From an uncultured Acidobacteriia bacterium (GTDB lineage: Bacteria; Acidobacteriota; Terriglobia; Bryobacterales; Bryobacteraceae): a DNA stretch of 64,000 bases. Shown here one piece after another: positions 52,975 through 62,572 of this stretch. The position numbers and the translations under genes are program-made. A model generated the notes under the pieces. It was not told where the DNA came from and did no database searches. It worked only from the letters and a program-made list of their open reading frames with translations. The stretch lies in assembly GCA_903881085.1 (NCBI GenBank), contig CAIRSA010000003.1, positions 1-64,000 of the forward strand, written 5' to 3'. Numbering within the stretch: the first letter of the stretch is position 1; each line of letters starts with the position of its first letter.

Positions 52975-54288
52975 TCAGTAAAACGCTCCGTGTTTTTCCG
53001 TTCCCATTTTACGATCGACGCGCACATGCTTGCCTGACGCATCGTCATACTCAATAATGAAGCACGTTGGATTCCCATTAGCGCCCGGATGGCGAAACAC
53101 GACCTTGCCGCCGGAATCTTCAATCACGTACTTCACGGCAACTTCCAGCAGCGGCGTGCACTCCACTTCGATCGGACCCTTCGCCTGGGCCGTCGCCTGC
53201 TTTAACAACTCCGATGGTTCAGCCCGCTCGCGATACTGCGCAATCTTTTTCACCCAGAGTATTTCCACGTTCACCGCCAGCGCCGCAACCGTCAGCACTG
53301 CCAGCAGCGTGCGCCGGTTCGCGGCAATCAAGCGATGCGCCGCGGTACCAACCAACATGGCCAGGCCCAGGCTCGCCACGTAAGTGTGACGGCTTGGCAC
53401 CTGCATCATGTATGTGAGAAAGCAGTAAGGACCGATGCCGATCGCCATGCCTGCAATAGCTATGCCCGCGTTGCGCCAATCCGAGCGCTGCCTCTGCCAC
53501 GCAATAATCACCAGCGCCACCAGGCCCCACACAAACAACATCTTCCACAGCGAATTCAGCATCACCAGCGGCCATGGCGCCGAAAGAGAGAAGCGGCTGT
53601 CCGAATAGCCAGGAGCGAGCAGATGACTGTAGACAGTAAACAGAACGTACGCGCCAATGATCAGGAAAAACGGCGCGATGGCGAGCAGTTCTTTCTTCGA
53701 AGGCTTGCGGTCAATGCAGAGAGGGAACAGCATCAACACAGGAAAATACCAAGCTGTTTCCTTCGAGACCAAGGCCATAACCAAACTAAACAAAGCCGCC
53801 GCGTACCACTTCCATGACCCATTCTCCAGCCACTTCACCCAGCACACCCAACTCGCCAGGCCGAATAACAGGATCAGCAAATCCCCAACCGCCGCCAGCC
53901 ACATCACGGCCTCCTGGTGGCCTTCCTGAATCGCAAAAAAACACGCGGCCCAGAATGCAATGGTCGGATTCAATTTACGCCAGCAGCAGCAGGCATAAAT
54001 CAGCAGCACGCACATCGCATGCAGCAGAATACTGGTGGCATAGAAGGGCATCGGCTGAAAGCCGAACATGCGGTCCAATCCAGCGTTCAGTGCAATCGCT
54101 GTGACACGCGAACGCAGACTGGGGCTGTACCAAAGCGTGGTAAATCCCTCCGACGCATAGATACGCGAGATGGGGATCAGCACATAGTCGTCAGCAATGA
54201 ACGGAAGTTTCAGCGCAGGCAGGTAAGCGCCAATCGCCAACACCAATAGAATCGTAATACGCTTCCAATGCGCGGCAACGCCCATCAA
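52975..54288 (-). CDS. Multi-helix GT-C-like membrane glycosyltransferase
   Basis: This 437-residue membrane protein has about 10 helices and an N-terminal FIADDYVLI loop (Asp33-Asp34) after the first helix. That loop is the metal/donor motif of PMT/TMTC-like GT-C enzymes that use polyprenyl-phosphate sugars. A C-terminal soluble tail (~350-437) follows. It overlaps the preceding DUF1501 gene by four bases (ATGA) and the oxidoreductase gene abuts it. The function within this operon is unclear. It might glycosylate an exported partner, which is an inference. Confidence 0.75.
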   Translation of the reverse strand: MMGVAAHWKRITILLVLAIGAYLPALKLPFIADDYVLIPISRIYASEGFTTLWYSPSLRSRVTAIALNAGLDRMFGFQPMPFYATSILLHAMCVLLIYACCCWRKLNPTIAFWAACFFAIQEGHQEAVMWLAAVGDLLILLFGLASWVCWVKWLENGSWKWYAAALFSLVMALVSKETAWYFPVLMLFPLCIDRKPSKKELLAIAPFFLIIGAYVLFTVYSHLLAPGYSDSRFSLSAPWPLVMLNSLWKMLFVWGLVALVIIAWQRQRSDWRNAGIAIAGMAIGIGPYCFLTYMMQVPSRHTYVASLGLAMLVGTAAHRLIAANRRTLLAVLTVAALAVNVEILWVKKIAQYRERAEPSELLKQATAQAKGPIEVECTPLLEVAVKYVIEDSGGKVVFRHPGANGNPTCFIIEYDDASGKHVRVDRKMGTEKHGAFY

Positions 54289-55697
54289 ACGATCTCTTTA
54301 ATCACTTCGCCATGCACTTCCGTCAACCGCTCGCGACGCCCTTGATGCATGAAGCTCAACGCATCCTGATTGAGGCCGAGTTGATGCAAGATTGTCGTGT
54401 GCACATCGCGGAAGTGGTAAGGCTTTTCGATAGCGCGCAGACCGATCGCATCGGTAGCACCGACAATCGTACCGCCTTTCACACCACCGCCCGCCATCCA
54501 CATGGAGAAGCCGAGGTTGTTGTGATCGCGCCCCTTGCCGCCCTGCGCCTCGGGCGAGCGCCCGAATTCCCCGCCCCACACAACCAGCGTGGAATCGAGC
54601 AGTCCGCGCCGCTTCAGATCGGTGAGCAGTGCGGCAGTTGCCTGATCGGAATGGAGCGCCATGCGCAGGTGATTCTCTTCAATGTCGTCGTGGGCGTCCC
54701 ACTGCGTAGCGCCAGTGCCACCGCCCGCCACCAGGCAGACAAAGCGCACACCACGCTCCACCATGCGCCGCGCCAGCAAACACCGGCGTCCGAAGTCGTC
54801 GGTCTTCTCTTTACCGATACCGTAGAGATCCTTTGTCTCTTGCGATTCCTTCGAAATATCGAACACCGCGGGCGCCTCGGTCTGCATCTTGAACGCAAGG
54901 TCGTAGGCATTGATGCGCGCGGCAAACTCATCGTCACCAGGAGTCATCGCAGCTTCATTCAACCCGCGCAACAGGCCCAGCGTCTTGCGCCGTTGATCGA
55001 GGGTGACGTTCGCCGGCAAATCCAGATTCAAAACAGGACGCGCGCCCGGGCGCATCATGCTCGGCTGATAGATGGCGGGAAGAAAGCCATTCGAGTACAT
55101 CGGATTTCCCGCTTCCAGCGCGCCTTTGGGATCAGGCAGCACGGCATAGGAAGGCAGCGAGTCAGATTCCGCCCCAAGTCCATAAATCACCCACGAACCC
55201 ATGCTCGGATAGCCAGGCAGAATCCGTCCCGTCATCAACTGATATTGCGCGGCGGAGTGCACCACCATATCCGCATGGCACGAGCGGATGATCGCCATGT
55301 CGTCCACGCATTTCGCCGTGTAGGGCAACAGGTCAGAAACCTCGATGCCGCTCTTTCCGTATCGCTGAAACGTGCGCTTGGTGCCCAGCAGGCGCGCCCC
55401 TTTGGAATTGATGAACTGGTACTTCGCTTCGCCAAATTCGGCCGGCCGCTTCTCTCCATTTAACTTGTTCAACAGCGGCTTCGGATCGTAGGTCTCCATG
55501 TGGCTGGGGCCACCAGCCATGCACAAAAGGATTACCGACTTCGCTTTGGCGGCCATGTGCGGCGTCTTCGCAGCCAGCGGATTCTTGATAGCGTCAGCAC
55601 GCGCCGTCATCGCGCCAAAGGCGAGCGCACCAAAGCCGCAGAAGGCATCGGTCAAAAATTCACGGCGGTCACGAGTAGGGCGATAGTGTTCAGGCAT
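54285..55697 (-). CDS. DUF1501 family protein
   Basis: This 470-residue Tat-type exported protein (RDRREFLTDAF) has MAGGPSHMETYDPKP, the metal-like cluster WDAHDDIEENH and GRDHNNLGFS. It follows the DUF1549/1553 gene (start one base after its stop) and overlaps the GT-C membrane protein gene. See the pair at 6990 for what is known of the family. Confidence 0.92.
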   Translation of the reverse strand: MPEHYRPTRDRREFLTDAFCGFGALAFGAMTARADAIKNPLAAKTPHMAAKAKSVILLCMAGGPSHMETYDPKPLLNKLNGEKRPAEFGEAKYQFINSKGARLLGTKRTFQRYGKSGIEVSDLLPYTAKCVDDMAIIRSCHADMVVHSAAQYQLMTGRILPGYPSMGSWVIYGLGAESDSLPSYAVLPDPKGALEAGNPMYSNGFLPAIYQPSMMRPGARPVLNLDLPANVTLDQRRKTLGLLRGLNEAAMTPGDDEFAARINAYDLAFKMQTEAPAVFDISKESQETKDLYGIGKEKTDDFGRRCLLARRMVERGVRFVCLVAGGGTGATQWDAHDDIEENHLRMALHSDQATAALLTDLKRRGLLDSTLVVWGGEFGRSPEAQGGKGRDHNNLGFSMWMAGGGVKGGTIVGATDAIGLRAIEKPYHFRDVHTTILHQLGLNQDALSFMHQGRRERLTEVHGEVIKEIV

Positions 55698-55698
55698 T

Positions 55699-57672
55699 TC
55701 AATTCACGTATAAAAAGCGATTCAAATTCAGCACAGCCAATGCAAACTCGCGCAGCGGCTGCGAAGCCAAAAACTTTGCCGCCAACTGCGCCTCGGCCGG
55801 CATTGGCGGACGCCCGGTGGTTAAGCGATAAGCAAGAGTGATCTGCTTCGCCTTCGATGGGCCAGCCTCACGCTGCAAGCGGGCAGCCAGCGCCTCAGCC
55901 AAGCGATTCGATAAATCGCCATTCAACAGTTCCAACGCTTGTGGTGGATGCGTACTCGATTCGCGCCGCGGGCAGCTGATCTGCAAGTCCGGCGAATCGA
56001 AAACCTCCATAAATGGCAACCGCATGTTTCGTTTGGCCAACAGGTACACGCTGCGCCGGTCATGCTCTTTCACCTCGGGATTAACGGCCCATTGCCCGGG
56101 ATTGTAGATTAGCTGGAGCAGATCTTTCTCCACCGGGACAATCACGCCGGGGCCGCCCGTTTTCGGATTCAAAGTGCCCGACACCACCAGCATCGCGTCG
56201 CGAATCTCTTCCGCTTCCAGCCTGCGTCGCGAATACTTCCACAGCAGCTTATTCTCTGGGTCTTTCTCTTTCGCCAAAGCCGCTTCGCGCGCGGAAGACG
56301 AACTCTGTTGATAGGTGTCGCTCAGCAGCATCAGGCGATGGATTGGCTTCATGCGATAGCCGCCGGCCACAAATTGATTGGCCAGATAGTCGAGCAGTTC
56401 CGGATGCGTAGGCCGCATGCCCATGCGTCCGAAATCATTCGGCGTGCCGACAATGCCGCGTCCGAAATGACCTTGCCAGATGCGATTCACCATCACGCGC
56501 GCCGTCAACGGATTCGTGGGATCAACGATCCACTCAGCAAGTTTCGTGCGCGGATTTTCGGGCAGTGTGGTGCGTTCCGGCGCGCCGTCCGGAAGCAGCA
56601 CGCCCAATGGCCGCATGCCCACCTGGGCGCCTTTATTCTGAATATCGCCGCGCGCAAGCAGATGGACAGGCATAGCCTTGGCCGCGTCGTTCATTACGCT
56701 GTACAGTGCAGGCAGTGGCTCCGGCGCCAATTTTTCTGTCTCTGCGATTTTCTTCTTCATCGCCTCCAGATCATCGCCTTTCAGCCCTTTCATAGCAGCC
56801 TTCAGCTTCTTCACCGCTTCGTCATTCGCCGCTTTCTTCGCTTTGAATGCGGCTTGCTCTTCAGCGGGTGCGTGGACGATGTCCTCTTCATTCGTGGCGG
56901 CAAAGTACGATTGAATTCGGTAGTAGTCTGCCTGGCGAATAGGATCGAACTTGTGATCGTGGCAGCGAGCACAACCGAGCGTGACACCCAGCAGCGCCGC
57001 GCCGACTGCGTTGGTCATCTCGGTCAGCACTTCATTGCGGTTGCTGGCGACATCTTGATTTCCGGCGTTCTTGCGCAGCGGGCCCAGCCGTTGAAAGCCG
57101 GCCGCAATGCGCATCTCTTCGTTCGCCGGTGCAATCTCGTCGCCCGCCAACTGTTCCATAAGGAATTTGTCGAAGGGCTTGTCGCTGTTGAACGCTTGAA
57201 TCACGTAGTCGCGATAGCGCCATGCACCGTTACGATGCGTATCGTATTCAAACCCATCGGACTCCGCATACCGCGCGACATCCAGCCAGTGCTGGCCCCA
57301 GCGCTCGCCGTAATGCGAATTTGCAAGCAGACGATCAACCAACTTCTCCCATGCGTTGGGCGCGCGGTCAGCTACGAACGCGTCAATCTCGGCTGGAGTC
57401 GGCGGCAGTCCGATCAGATCGAAATACGCGCGACGAATCAGTGTGGTTCGATCGGCTTTCGGGCTGGATAGAAGCCCCTCTTGTTTCAGGCGCGCCAGGA
57501 CAAATGCATCAATGGGATTCTTCGCCAACTTCGGTACCGCCGGCGTGGCACGAGGCTGAAAGGCCCAATGCCGCCGCTCAACTGGCGTATATGTTCCAAG
57601 TGGCGCGCGATCCTCCGCAAACAACGCAACCAACGTCGCCGCAGCAACAAAAACGCGAATTCGAAACCGCAT
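55699..57672 (-). CDS. DUF1549/DUF1553 protein without N-terminal haem domain
   Basis: This 657-residue exported protein starts with a signal peptide (RVFVAAATLVALFA). The DUF1549 domain (~38-250) includes CARCHDHKFDP, a CxxCH site; a coiled Lys/Glu-rich linker (~270-310) and DUF1553 (~390-640) follow. Unlike the protein at 4170 it has no PSCyt1 domain in front, so only the embedded CARCH could bind haem. It is the first of four coupled genes (DUF1549, DUF1501, GT-C, oxidoreductase). HlyD lies 30 bases upstream in the same direction. Confidence 0.9.
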   Translation of the reverse strand: MRFRIRVFVAAATLVALFAEDRAPLGTYTPVERRHWAFQPRATPAVPKLAKNPIDAFVLARLKQEGLLSSPKADRTTLIRRAYFDLIGLPPTPAEIDAFVADRAPNAWEKLVDRLLANSHYGERWGQHWLDVARYAESDGFEYDTHRNGAWRYRDYVIQAFNSDKPFDKFLMEQLAGDEIAPANEEMRIAAGFQRLGPLRKNAGNQDVASNRNEVLTEMTNAVGAALLGVTLGCARCHDHKFDPIRQADYYRIQSYFAATNEEDIVHAPAEEQAAFKAKKAANDEAVKKLKAAMKGLKGDDLEAMKKKIAETEKLAPEPLPALYSVMNDAAKAMPVHLLARGDIQNKGAQVGMRPLGVLLPDGAPERTTLPENPRTKLAEWIVDPTNPLTARVMVNRIWQGHFGRGIVGTPNDFGRMGMRPTHPELLDYLANQFVAGGYRMKPIHRLMLLSDTYQQSSSSAREAALAKEKDPENKLLWKYSRRRLEAEEIRDAMLVVSGTLNPKTGGPGVIVPVEKDLLQLIYNPGQWAVNPEVKEHDRRSVYLLAKRNMRLPFMEVFDSPDLQISCPRRESSTHPPQALELLNGDLSNRLAEALAARLQREAGPSKAKQITLAYRLTTGRPPMPAEAQLAAKFLASQPLREFALAVLNLNRFLYVN

Positions 57673-57702
57673 AGGTAATGAAGAAAATTATAACGCGTTC
57701 GG

Positions 57703-58914
57703 CTACTGCGCCACCGCTTTTACAATCATGCCGTCCTTCAATGGACGATCGACAGGCAGCAGCACCGCATCGCCCGCATGCAGTCCGTCGACAACCTGAA
57801 TGCGTGTTACGTTCGAGACGCCGGTCTTCAATGGCTGCCACTTCAGCATTCCGTTCACGACCACGTACACGCCCTCAACGCCGTTCTCGCGCCTCAGCGT
57901 CTCTTTGGGGATCGTCAGCACGTTCTCCACGGAGCGTGCACGAATTGCGGCATTCACGTTCGCGCCCGGGTACAACTCCAAGCCCGGATTATCGATCACG
58001 CAAATCACTTCGCCCACCTGACGCGTGCCAAACGGAACAATCTGCGTCGGCACTTTTTCCACCGTGCCCTTCCATTCCTTGCCTGCCAGCGCGTCCCACG
58101 TGATCGTCACGGGCATGCCCACGGCAACGCGCCCCAACTCGGGCTCGTCCACATAAACGGTGACCCGCAGTTTGTCCACACGGCCGATGCGCACAAGTTC
58201 GCTGCCGGGTTCCAAGTAGGCGCCGGCCTTCGGCTCCACCTGATAAACCGTGCCGCCGATCGGCGCATGCACCGCGCCGAGTTCCAGCCTGCGCCGGGCA
58301 ATCTCAACGGCCGTTTCGGCCTCACGCAGCCGCGCTTGCGCTGCAGTCTTGTCTGAGGGCATGACGAGCGCACGGCGCTTGCCGTCAAGCGCCCTGATTT
58401 GTGCGCGCAATTGATCAACTTGGTCCTGCGCCTGCGAAACCTCTTGCGCCGTAGCGTACTTCTTTTCGGCCAGCCGTTGCGACGACTCCAACTCGCGTTC
58501 CGCCGCTTTCAACTGCAACTTCAGCCGCGCAGCAGCGCCATCGATCTCCGCGATCTCCGCCGAGCGCCCGCCCTGCGTGAACACTTCCATCTCCGCTTTA
58601 ATCTGTGCCACGCGAGCCTGCGCAGACTCAACGGCAGACTTTGCATCGCGGCTTTCGATGTCGGCGATCACTGCGCCTGCGGCCACGCTACGGCCCTTCT
58701 CCACCAGCAACCGGGTCAGTGTGCCTTCGCGTTCGGCGAGTACAATCCGATAATCGACGGGCTCGGTCTTACCGTTGGTGGCCAGCGTATCCACCAGTGT
58801 TTCCATGCGCGCCTGCGTCACCATCAATTCCGGAGGCGCAGACTTCATGCGGTATACGGAATAGGCCGCCGCGCCGATGATTAGCACTACGGCGACGAGA
58901 ATCAGTTTCTTCAT
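57703..58914 (-). CDS. HlyD/RND-type periplasmic adaptor, orphan
   Basis: This 403-residue membrane-fusion protein has an N-terminal helix (LILVAVVLIIGAAAYSVY), lipoyl-like half-barrel (VLAEREGTLTRLLVEKGR), a long helical hairpin (~85-200), and returning barrel (APIGGTVYQVEPKAGAYLEPG). The beta-barrel and a C-terminal membrane-proximal domain follow. No RND or ABC transporter gene is adjacent, unlike the adaptor at 15526. It may serve a pump encoded elsewhere. ATG 58914 follows AAGGA after the neighbouring stop codon. Confidence 0.88.
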   Translation of the reverse strand: MKKLILVAVVLIIGAAAYSVYRMKSAPPELMVTQARMETLVDTLATNGKTEPVDYRIVLAEREGTLTRLLVEKGRSVAAGAVIADIESRDAKSAVESAQARVAQIKAEMEVFTQGGRSAEIAEIDGAAARLKLQLKAAERELESSQRLAEKKYATAQEVSQAQDQVDQLRAQIRALDGKRRALVMPSDKTAAQARLREAETAVEIARRRLELGAVHAPIGGTVYQVEPKAGAYLEPGSELVRIGRVDKLRVTVYVDEPELGRVAVGMPVTITWDALAGKEWKGTVEKVPTQIVPFGTRQVGEVICVIDNPGLELYPGANVNAAIRARSVENVLTIPKETLRRENGVEGVYVVVNGMLKWQPLKTGVSNVTRIQVVDGLHAGDAVLLPVDRPLKDGMIVKAVAQ

Positions 58915-58916
58915 CG

Positions 58917-59417
58917 CTACGATTTTTTCCTTGCGCAGTAATCAAACAGCAGTTGCCACTCGGCCAGCGTTACCGCACAGGCTATCTGCGCTTCGGCAGA
59001 GCCAGAGTTCTCACGCGCCTCTTCACAATAATCGATGAACGCAATCGGATCCCACTTGCCGGGCTTCGTGTAGCCTAGCGCCTCGGCCTCCACGCGCAGT
59101 TCAGCGAACACCGGATGCACGCCTACCTGGCGAAACCAATACCCGGAGTTCCATGCATCAGGCTCACGCCGGTGTAGAATGGCGTGCCAATAGCTGCCCT
59201 CGGCGTTGTGAATGTCCTGCGCAATTTTGTGTGCCTCATCGAAACAGGAATGGTAAGTCCACAAGCCCGAACGCATCAACATCGAAATGTCGCGACACTC
59301 CTGCATCATGCCCCGCAGCTTGTTGCCAGGTGCAGCGGAGGCGACCAGCGGCATAGAATGCGTCACAGCAAGAATCGCCGCAACATCTGGCCCGTAGGCA
59401 TTAGGATCGAACGGCAT
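58917..59417 (-). CDS. Conserved hypothetical protein (~166 residues)
   Basis: This soluble 166-residue protein has no signal peptide or membrane segment. It is rich in aromatic and acidic residues and has conserved-looking blocks such as SCFDEAHKIAQDIHNAEGSY and WHAILHRREPDAWNSGYWFR. I do not recognise the family. It has the look of an enzyme or ligand-binding helical protein with His and Asp clusters. It is immediately upstream of the orphan HlyD gene (stop codon 3 bases before the next ATG) and may be co-expressed. Confidence 0.6.
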   Translation of the reverse strand: MPFDPNAYGPDVAAILAVTHSMPLVASAAPGNKLRGMMQECRDISMLMRSGLWTYHSCFDEAHKIAQDIHNAEGSYWHAILHRREPDAWNSGYWFRQVGVHPVFAELRVEAEALGYTKPGKWDPIAFIDYCEEARENSGSAEAQIACAVTLAEWQLLFDYCARKKS

Positions 59418-59450
59418 GCAAACTTCTATTGTACCGTCCCTCGGTGGCTC

Positions 59451-59861
59451 TTACTTCAGCTTGGTCGTTTGATGCGCCACCAACTGCCATCCGCCAGCGG
59501 TCTTCAGCCACGTGTGCAGCACCATCAGATAGTCGTCGAAGTTGCCGTTCTGATTGATGCCCCACATGTGAATATGCGCATGTACAATGGCGGTGGTGCC
59601 GTAGATTTTGATGTTCTGGTCCTGATGCTCCGCGCCCTTGTACAACTGCTTCCCGGAGGTCACCTTGGCGATGTATGTTTTCTTGGTATCGATGATTCCC
59701 GTCGAATGGGCGTAGATCAAACCATCGCCGAGCAACTTCTCCAATGTGGCCCCGTCCTTGGCCATGATCGCACCAGCCCACTTCTTTTCCGCGGCCTTAA
59801 TCTCGGCCTCTTGAGAGAAAGCCGCCCCAGCCAACAGCAATGACAAAACAAAAAAGCGCAT
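59451..59861 (-). CDS. DUF4440 (NTF2-fold) secreted protein
   Basis: This 136-residue protein has a signal peptide (LSLLLAGAAFSQ) and one DUF4440/SnoaL-like domain: EKKWAGAIMAKDGATLEKLL then GLIYAHSTG, and HTWLKTAGGWQLVAHQTTKL near the end. It is a common small exported NTF2-like protein with no established function. It is 33 bases from the unknown 166-residue gene and 50 from the phosphorylase. Confidence 0.82.
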   Translation of the reverse strand: MRFFVLSLLLAGAAFSQEAEIKAAEKKWAGAIMAKDGATLEKLLGDGLIYAHSTGIIDTKKTYIAKVTSGKQLYKGAEHQDQNIKIYGTTAIVHAHIHMWGINQNGNFDDYLMVLHTWLKTAGGWQLVAHQTTKLK

Positions 59862-59911
59862 GGAGGTGAAGCTATCACCCCCATGCGCTGTGTGTCAATC
59901 CTTGCCCAGTG

Positions 59912-62572
59912 TTACTTCGACCTGCTCATGTCGCTCGAAGTCCCGCCCGCCGCAGGAATGTAGCACTTCAGCGTGTAATCCATCACCATGCGGTCAGCGT
60001 TGAAGCGCCAGCCCAGGGTGCGGATCGTGCGCTTCATACGTTTGATCCAGCCGCGCGGAAGCCCGTCGCGGTCGCGGTCGTAGAACAGCGGAATCACTTC
60101 ATCGCGCAGCACGCGATGCAGATCTTCAGCATCGCGCCAGTCGTGAATACCCGTGTTCGAATGAGTGCGGCCGCTACCAATAGCAAAGCCGTTCAAACCA
60201 TCGTAGGCTTCGGCCCACCAGCCATCGAGAACAGAAAGATTCAGGCCGCCATTCAGCACAACCTTCTCTCCGCTAGTGCCCGAAGCTTCCAATGGACGCC
60301 GCGGATTGTTCAACCACACATCCACGCCCTGCACCAGACGGCGTCCAACGTTGATGTCGTAGTCCTCCACGAACAGAATTTTTTCCGCGAAGCGCTTATC
60401 GCGCATCAGTTCGGAAATCTGCTGCAGCACGCGCTTGCCTGGCTCATCCTTGGGATGCGCCTTGCCCGCGAACACAAACTGCAGCGGACGCTTCGGATCG
60501 TTCACCATGGCAACCAGCCGTTCCAGATCGGCCAGAATCAAGTTGGCGCGCTTGTAGGTTGCAAAGCGGCGCGCAAAGCCTATCGTCAGCGCATCGGGAC
60601 TCAGCACCTTGCCCAGATGCTGAATCGTTTCCGCTGGTTCTCCCCGGCGTGAAGCCTGCTCCTTCGCACGCATCCGCGCAAACTCAATCAGCTGCGATTT
60701 CAGCGTGAGGTGCGTCTCCCACAACTCGCCATCCTCAACGTTTTCGATCGCTTCCCACACCTTCGATTCACCGCTGTGTTCGTGCCAGCCTGGACCAAAG
60801 TGCCGGTCGAACAAGCGGAACATCTGCGGAGCAAGCCATGTCGGAGCATGGACGCCATTGGTGATGTGTCCGATGGGCACCTCGTCTTCCGGCTTGTTCG
60901 GAAACAAACCGGTCCACATGTTACGCGAAACTTCACCATGCAGTGAGGAGACAGCATTCGCCCGCCGCGACAACTTCAGCGCAAGGACGGTCATCGTAAA
61001 AGGCTCGTTGTGATCGTGAGGATGCACACGTCCCAGCGACATCAGGTGGTCATAAGACATACCCATCGCATCGCGCAACGGCCCCAGATGCTCTTCCATC
61101 AGGTCGCCGCCGAAACGGTCGTGCCCTGCCGGCACAGGCGTGTGGGTGGTGAAGACCACTTCGCGCGGCACCTTGCGCGACGCCTCGTCGAAGCCAATGC
61201 CTTCCTCTTCCATCCGTTCGCGAATCACTTCCAGCACCGCGAAGGCGCTATGACCTTCGTTTAAGTGATAAACGCCGGGAGTAATCCCCATGGCCTTCAA
61301 TGCGCGAATGCCGCCCACGCCCAGCAACAGTTCCTGGCGGATGCGCACCCGGCCGTCGCCGCCGTAAAGGCGCGAGGTTAATTCGCGATCCTCAGGAGCA
61401 TTGCCTTCCACATTGGAATCGAGCAGCAACAAATCGCACCGGCCGACCTTGGTGCGCCAAACCTTTGCCTGGATGCTGCCACTGCGTGTTTCGATCTTCA
61501 CGAAAACTGGTTCGCCGTTCTTGCCGATGGCCGGCTCCATGGGCAACTGCGCAGTCTCCAATTCCAAGTAGTCTTCCTGCTGCCAGCCGCTGCGGTCGAG
61601 CTTTTGTTTGAAGTAGCCGAGATAGTAATACAGCCCAACGCCGACTAAGGGAATATCCAGGTCCGAAGCACTCTTGATGTGATCGCCGGCCAGAATGCCC
61701 AAGCCGCCCGAATAGATCGGGAACGATTCATGCAAGCCAAACTCCGCCGAAAAATAGGCCACGGGGCGAGGCCGCAGCACACCTGCATGAGTGGCGCCCC
61801 AGGTGCGGTCCGCATGCAGATATTCCTGCTGCCTGCGGTAGGCGTAGTTGATGCGGCTATGCAACACCAATTCGCCAGCGCGGCGTTCAATTTCAGCCAA
61901 TGGAATCTCATTCAGCAGCGCAATCGGGTTGTGATTCAGCTGCCCCCAGCGGGCGGGCCCCAGTTCCCGGAAGAGGCTGCTGGCATCGCTGTCCCAGCAC
62001 CACCACAGATTCCTTGCCAGCGACCACAGCCGTTCTCGCGCCGGAGCCACAAAGCGGTCCAGCGTGCGGGCATCGCTCACCACCGGAGCGACCTGCGCAG
62101 CGGCATCGACAAGCATCTTGATTTCTTCTTCGCGGAACGAGCGCATGGCGATGGTCTGCACGACCAAAACGCCCTGCAGTATGCCGCGGTCGATGAGCGG
62201 TACCCCAAGGAACGATGTGTAGTCGTCCTCGCCAGCTTTGGGGAAATACTTGAAGCGCGGGTGGTTCTTTACGTAGTCGACCGCTACCGGCCGCACCTGC
62301 TCAGCCACCAACCCGGCCAGTCCTTCATTCACGCCCATGCGCAATGCGCCGATCGCATCCTTGCGCAATCCAAGAGTGGCGGCCAGCACGAGATTCGCGC
62401 GGTCCGGCTCCAGCAAATAGGCTGAGCAAACGTCGGTGCTGAAGCGTTTGGCAATCAGCGCCACCACTTTCATCAGCGTTTCTGCCGGCTTGCCGCTTTC
62501 CTGTGCAAGTTCAGAGATCTCTTCCAACGTTAATACGGGGCTCAGCTCAGATTGTTCTGTTGAATGGCTCAT
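59912..62572 (-). CDS. glgP: Alpha-glucan phosphorylase with N-terminal GAF domain
   Basis: This 886-residue fusion has a GAF-like sensor domain at ~20-170 (LMKVVALIAKRFSTDVCSAY ... SFLGVPLIDRGILQGVLVV), then an alpha-glucan phosphorylase of the DUF3417-containing GlgP type. The phosphorylase part has LWSLARNLWWCWDSDASSLF near 182, AYFSAEFGLHESFPIYSGGLG, HLNEGHSAF and the PLP lysine in EASGTSGEK (Lys ~770). It degrades glycogen or maltodextrin to glucose-1-phosphate. The GAF part probably senses a small molecule to control the enzyme. A remnant of a second, GAF-less copy sits at 18572. Confidence 0.93.
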   Translation of the reverse strand: MSHSTEQSELSPVLTLEEISELAQESGKPAETLMKVVALIAKRFSTDVCSAYLLEPDRANLVLAATLGLRKDAIGALRMGVNEGLAGLVAEQVRPVAVDYVKNHPRFKYFPKAGEDDYTSFLGVPLIDRGILQGVLVVQTIAMRSFREEEIKMLVDAAAQVAPVVSDARTLDRFVAPARERLWSLARNLWWCWDSDASSLFRELGPARWGQLNHNPIALLNEIPLAEIERRAGELVLHSRINYAYRRQQEYLHADRTWGATHAGVLRPRPVAYFSAEFGLHESFPIYSGGLGILAGDHIKSASDLDIPLVGVGLYYYLGYFKQKLDRSGWQQEDYLELETAQLPMEPAIGKNGEPVFVKIETRSGSIQAKVWRTKVGRCDLLLLDSNVEGNAPEDRELTSRLYGGDGRVRIRQELLLGVGGIRALKAMGITPGVYHLNEGHSAFAVLEVIRERMEEEGIGFDEASRKVPREVVFTTHTPVPAGHDRFGGDLMEEHLGPLRDAMGMSYDHLMSLGRVHPHDHNEPFTMTVLALKLSRRANAVSSLHGEVSRNMWTGLFPNKPEDEVPIGHITNGVHAPTWLAPQMFRLFDRHFGPGWHEHSGESKVWEAIENVEDGELWETHLTLKSQLIEFARMRAKEQASRRGEPAETIQHLGKVLSPDALTIGFARRFATYKRANLILADLERLVAMVNDPKRPLQFVFAGKAHPKDEPGKRVLQQISELMRDKRFAEKILFVEDYDINVGRRLVQGVDVWLNNPRRPLEASGTSGEKVVLNGGLNLSVLDGWWAEAYDGLNGFAIGSGRTHSNTGIHDWRDAEDLHRVLRDEVIPLFYDRDRDGLPRGWIKRMKRTIRTLGWRFNADRMVMDYTLKCYIPAAGGTSSDMSRSK

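Noticed and set aside
54312-55463. 383-codon plus-strand frame over the DUF1501 gene
   Set aside because: Antisense shadow. The minus-strand DUF1501 has its family motifs and operon overlaps.
56308-57471. 387-codon plus-strand frame over the DUF1549 gene
   Set aside because: Antisense shadow with no recognisable motif; the minus frame has CARCHDHKFDP and the DUF1553 motifs.
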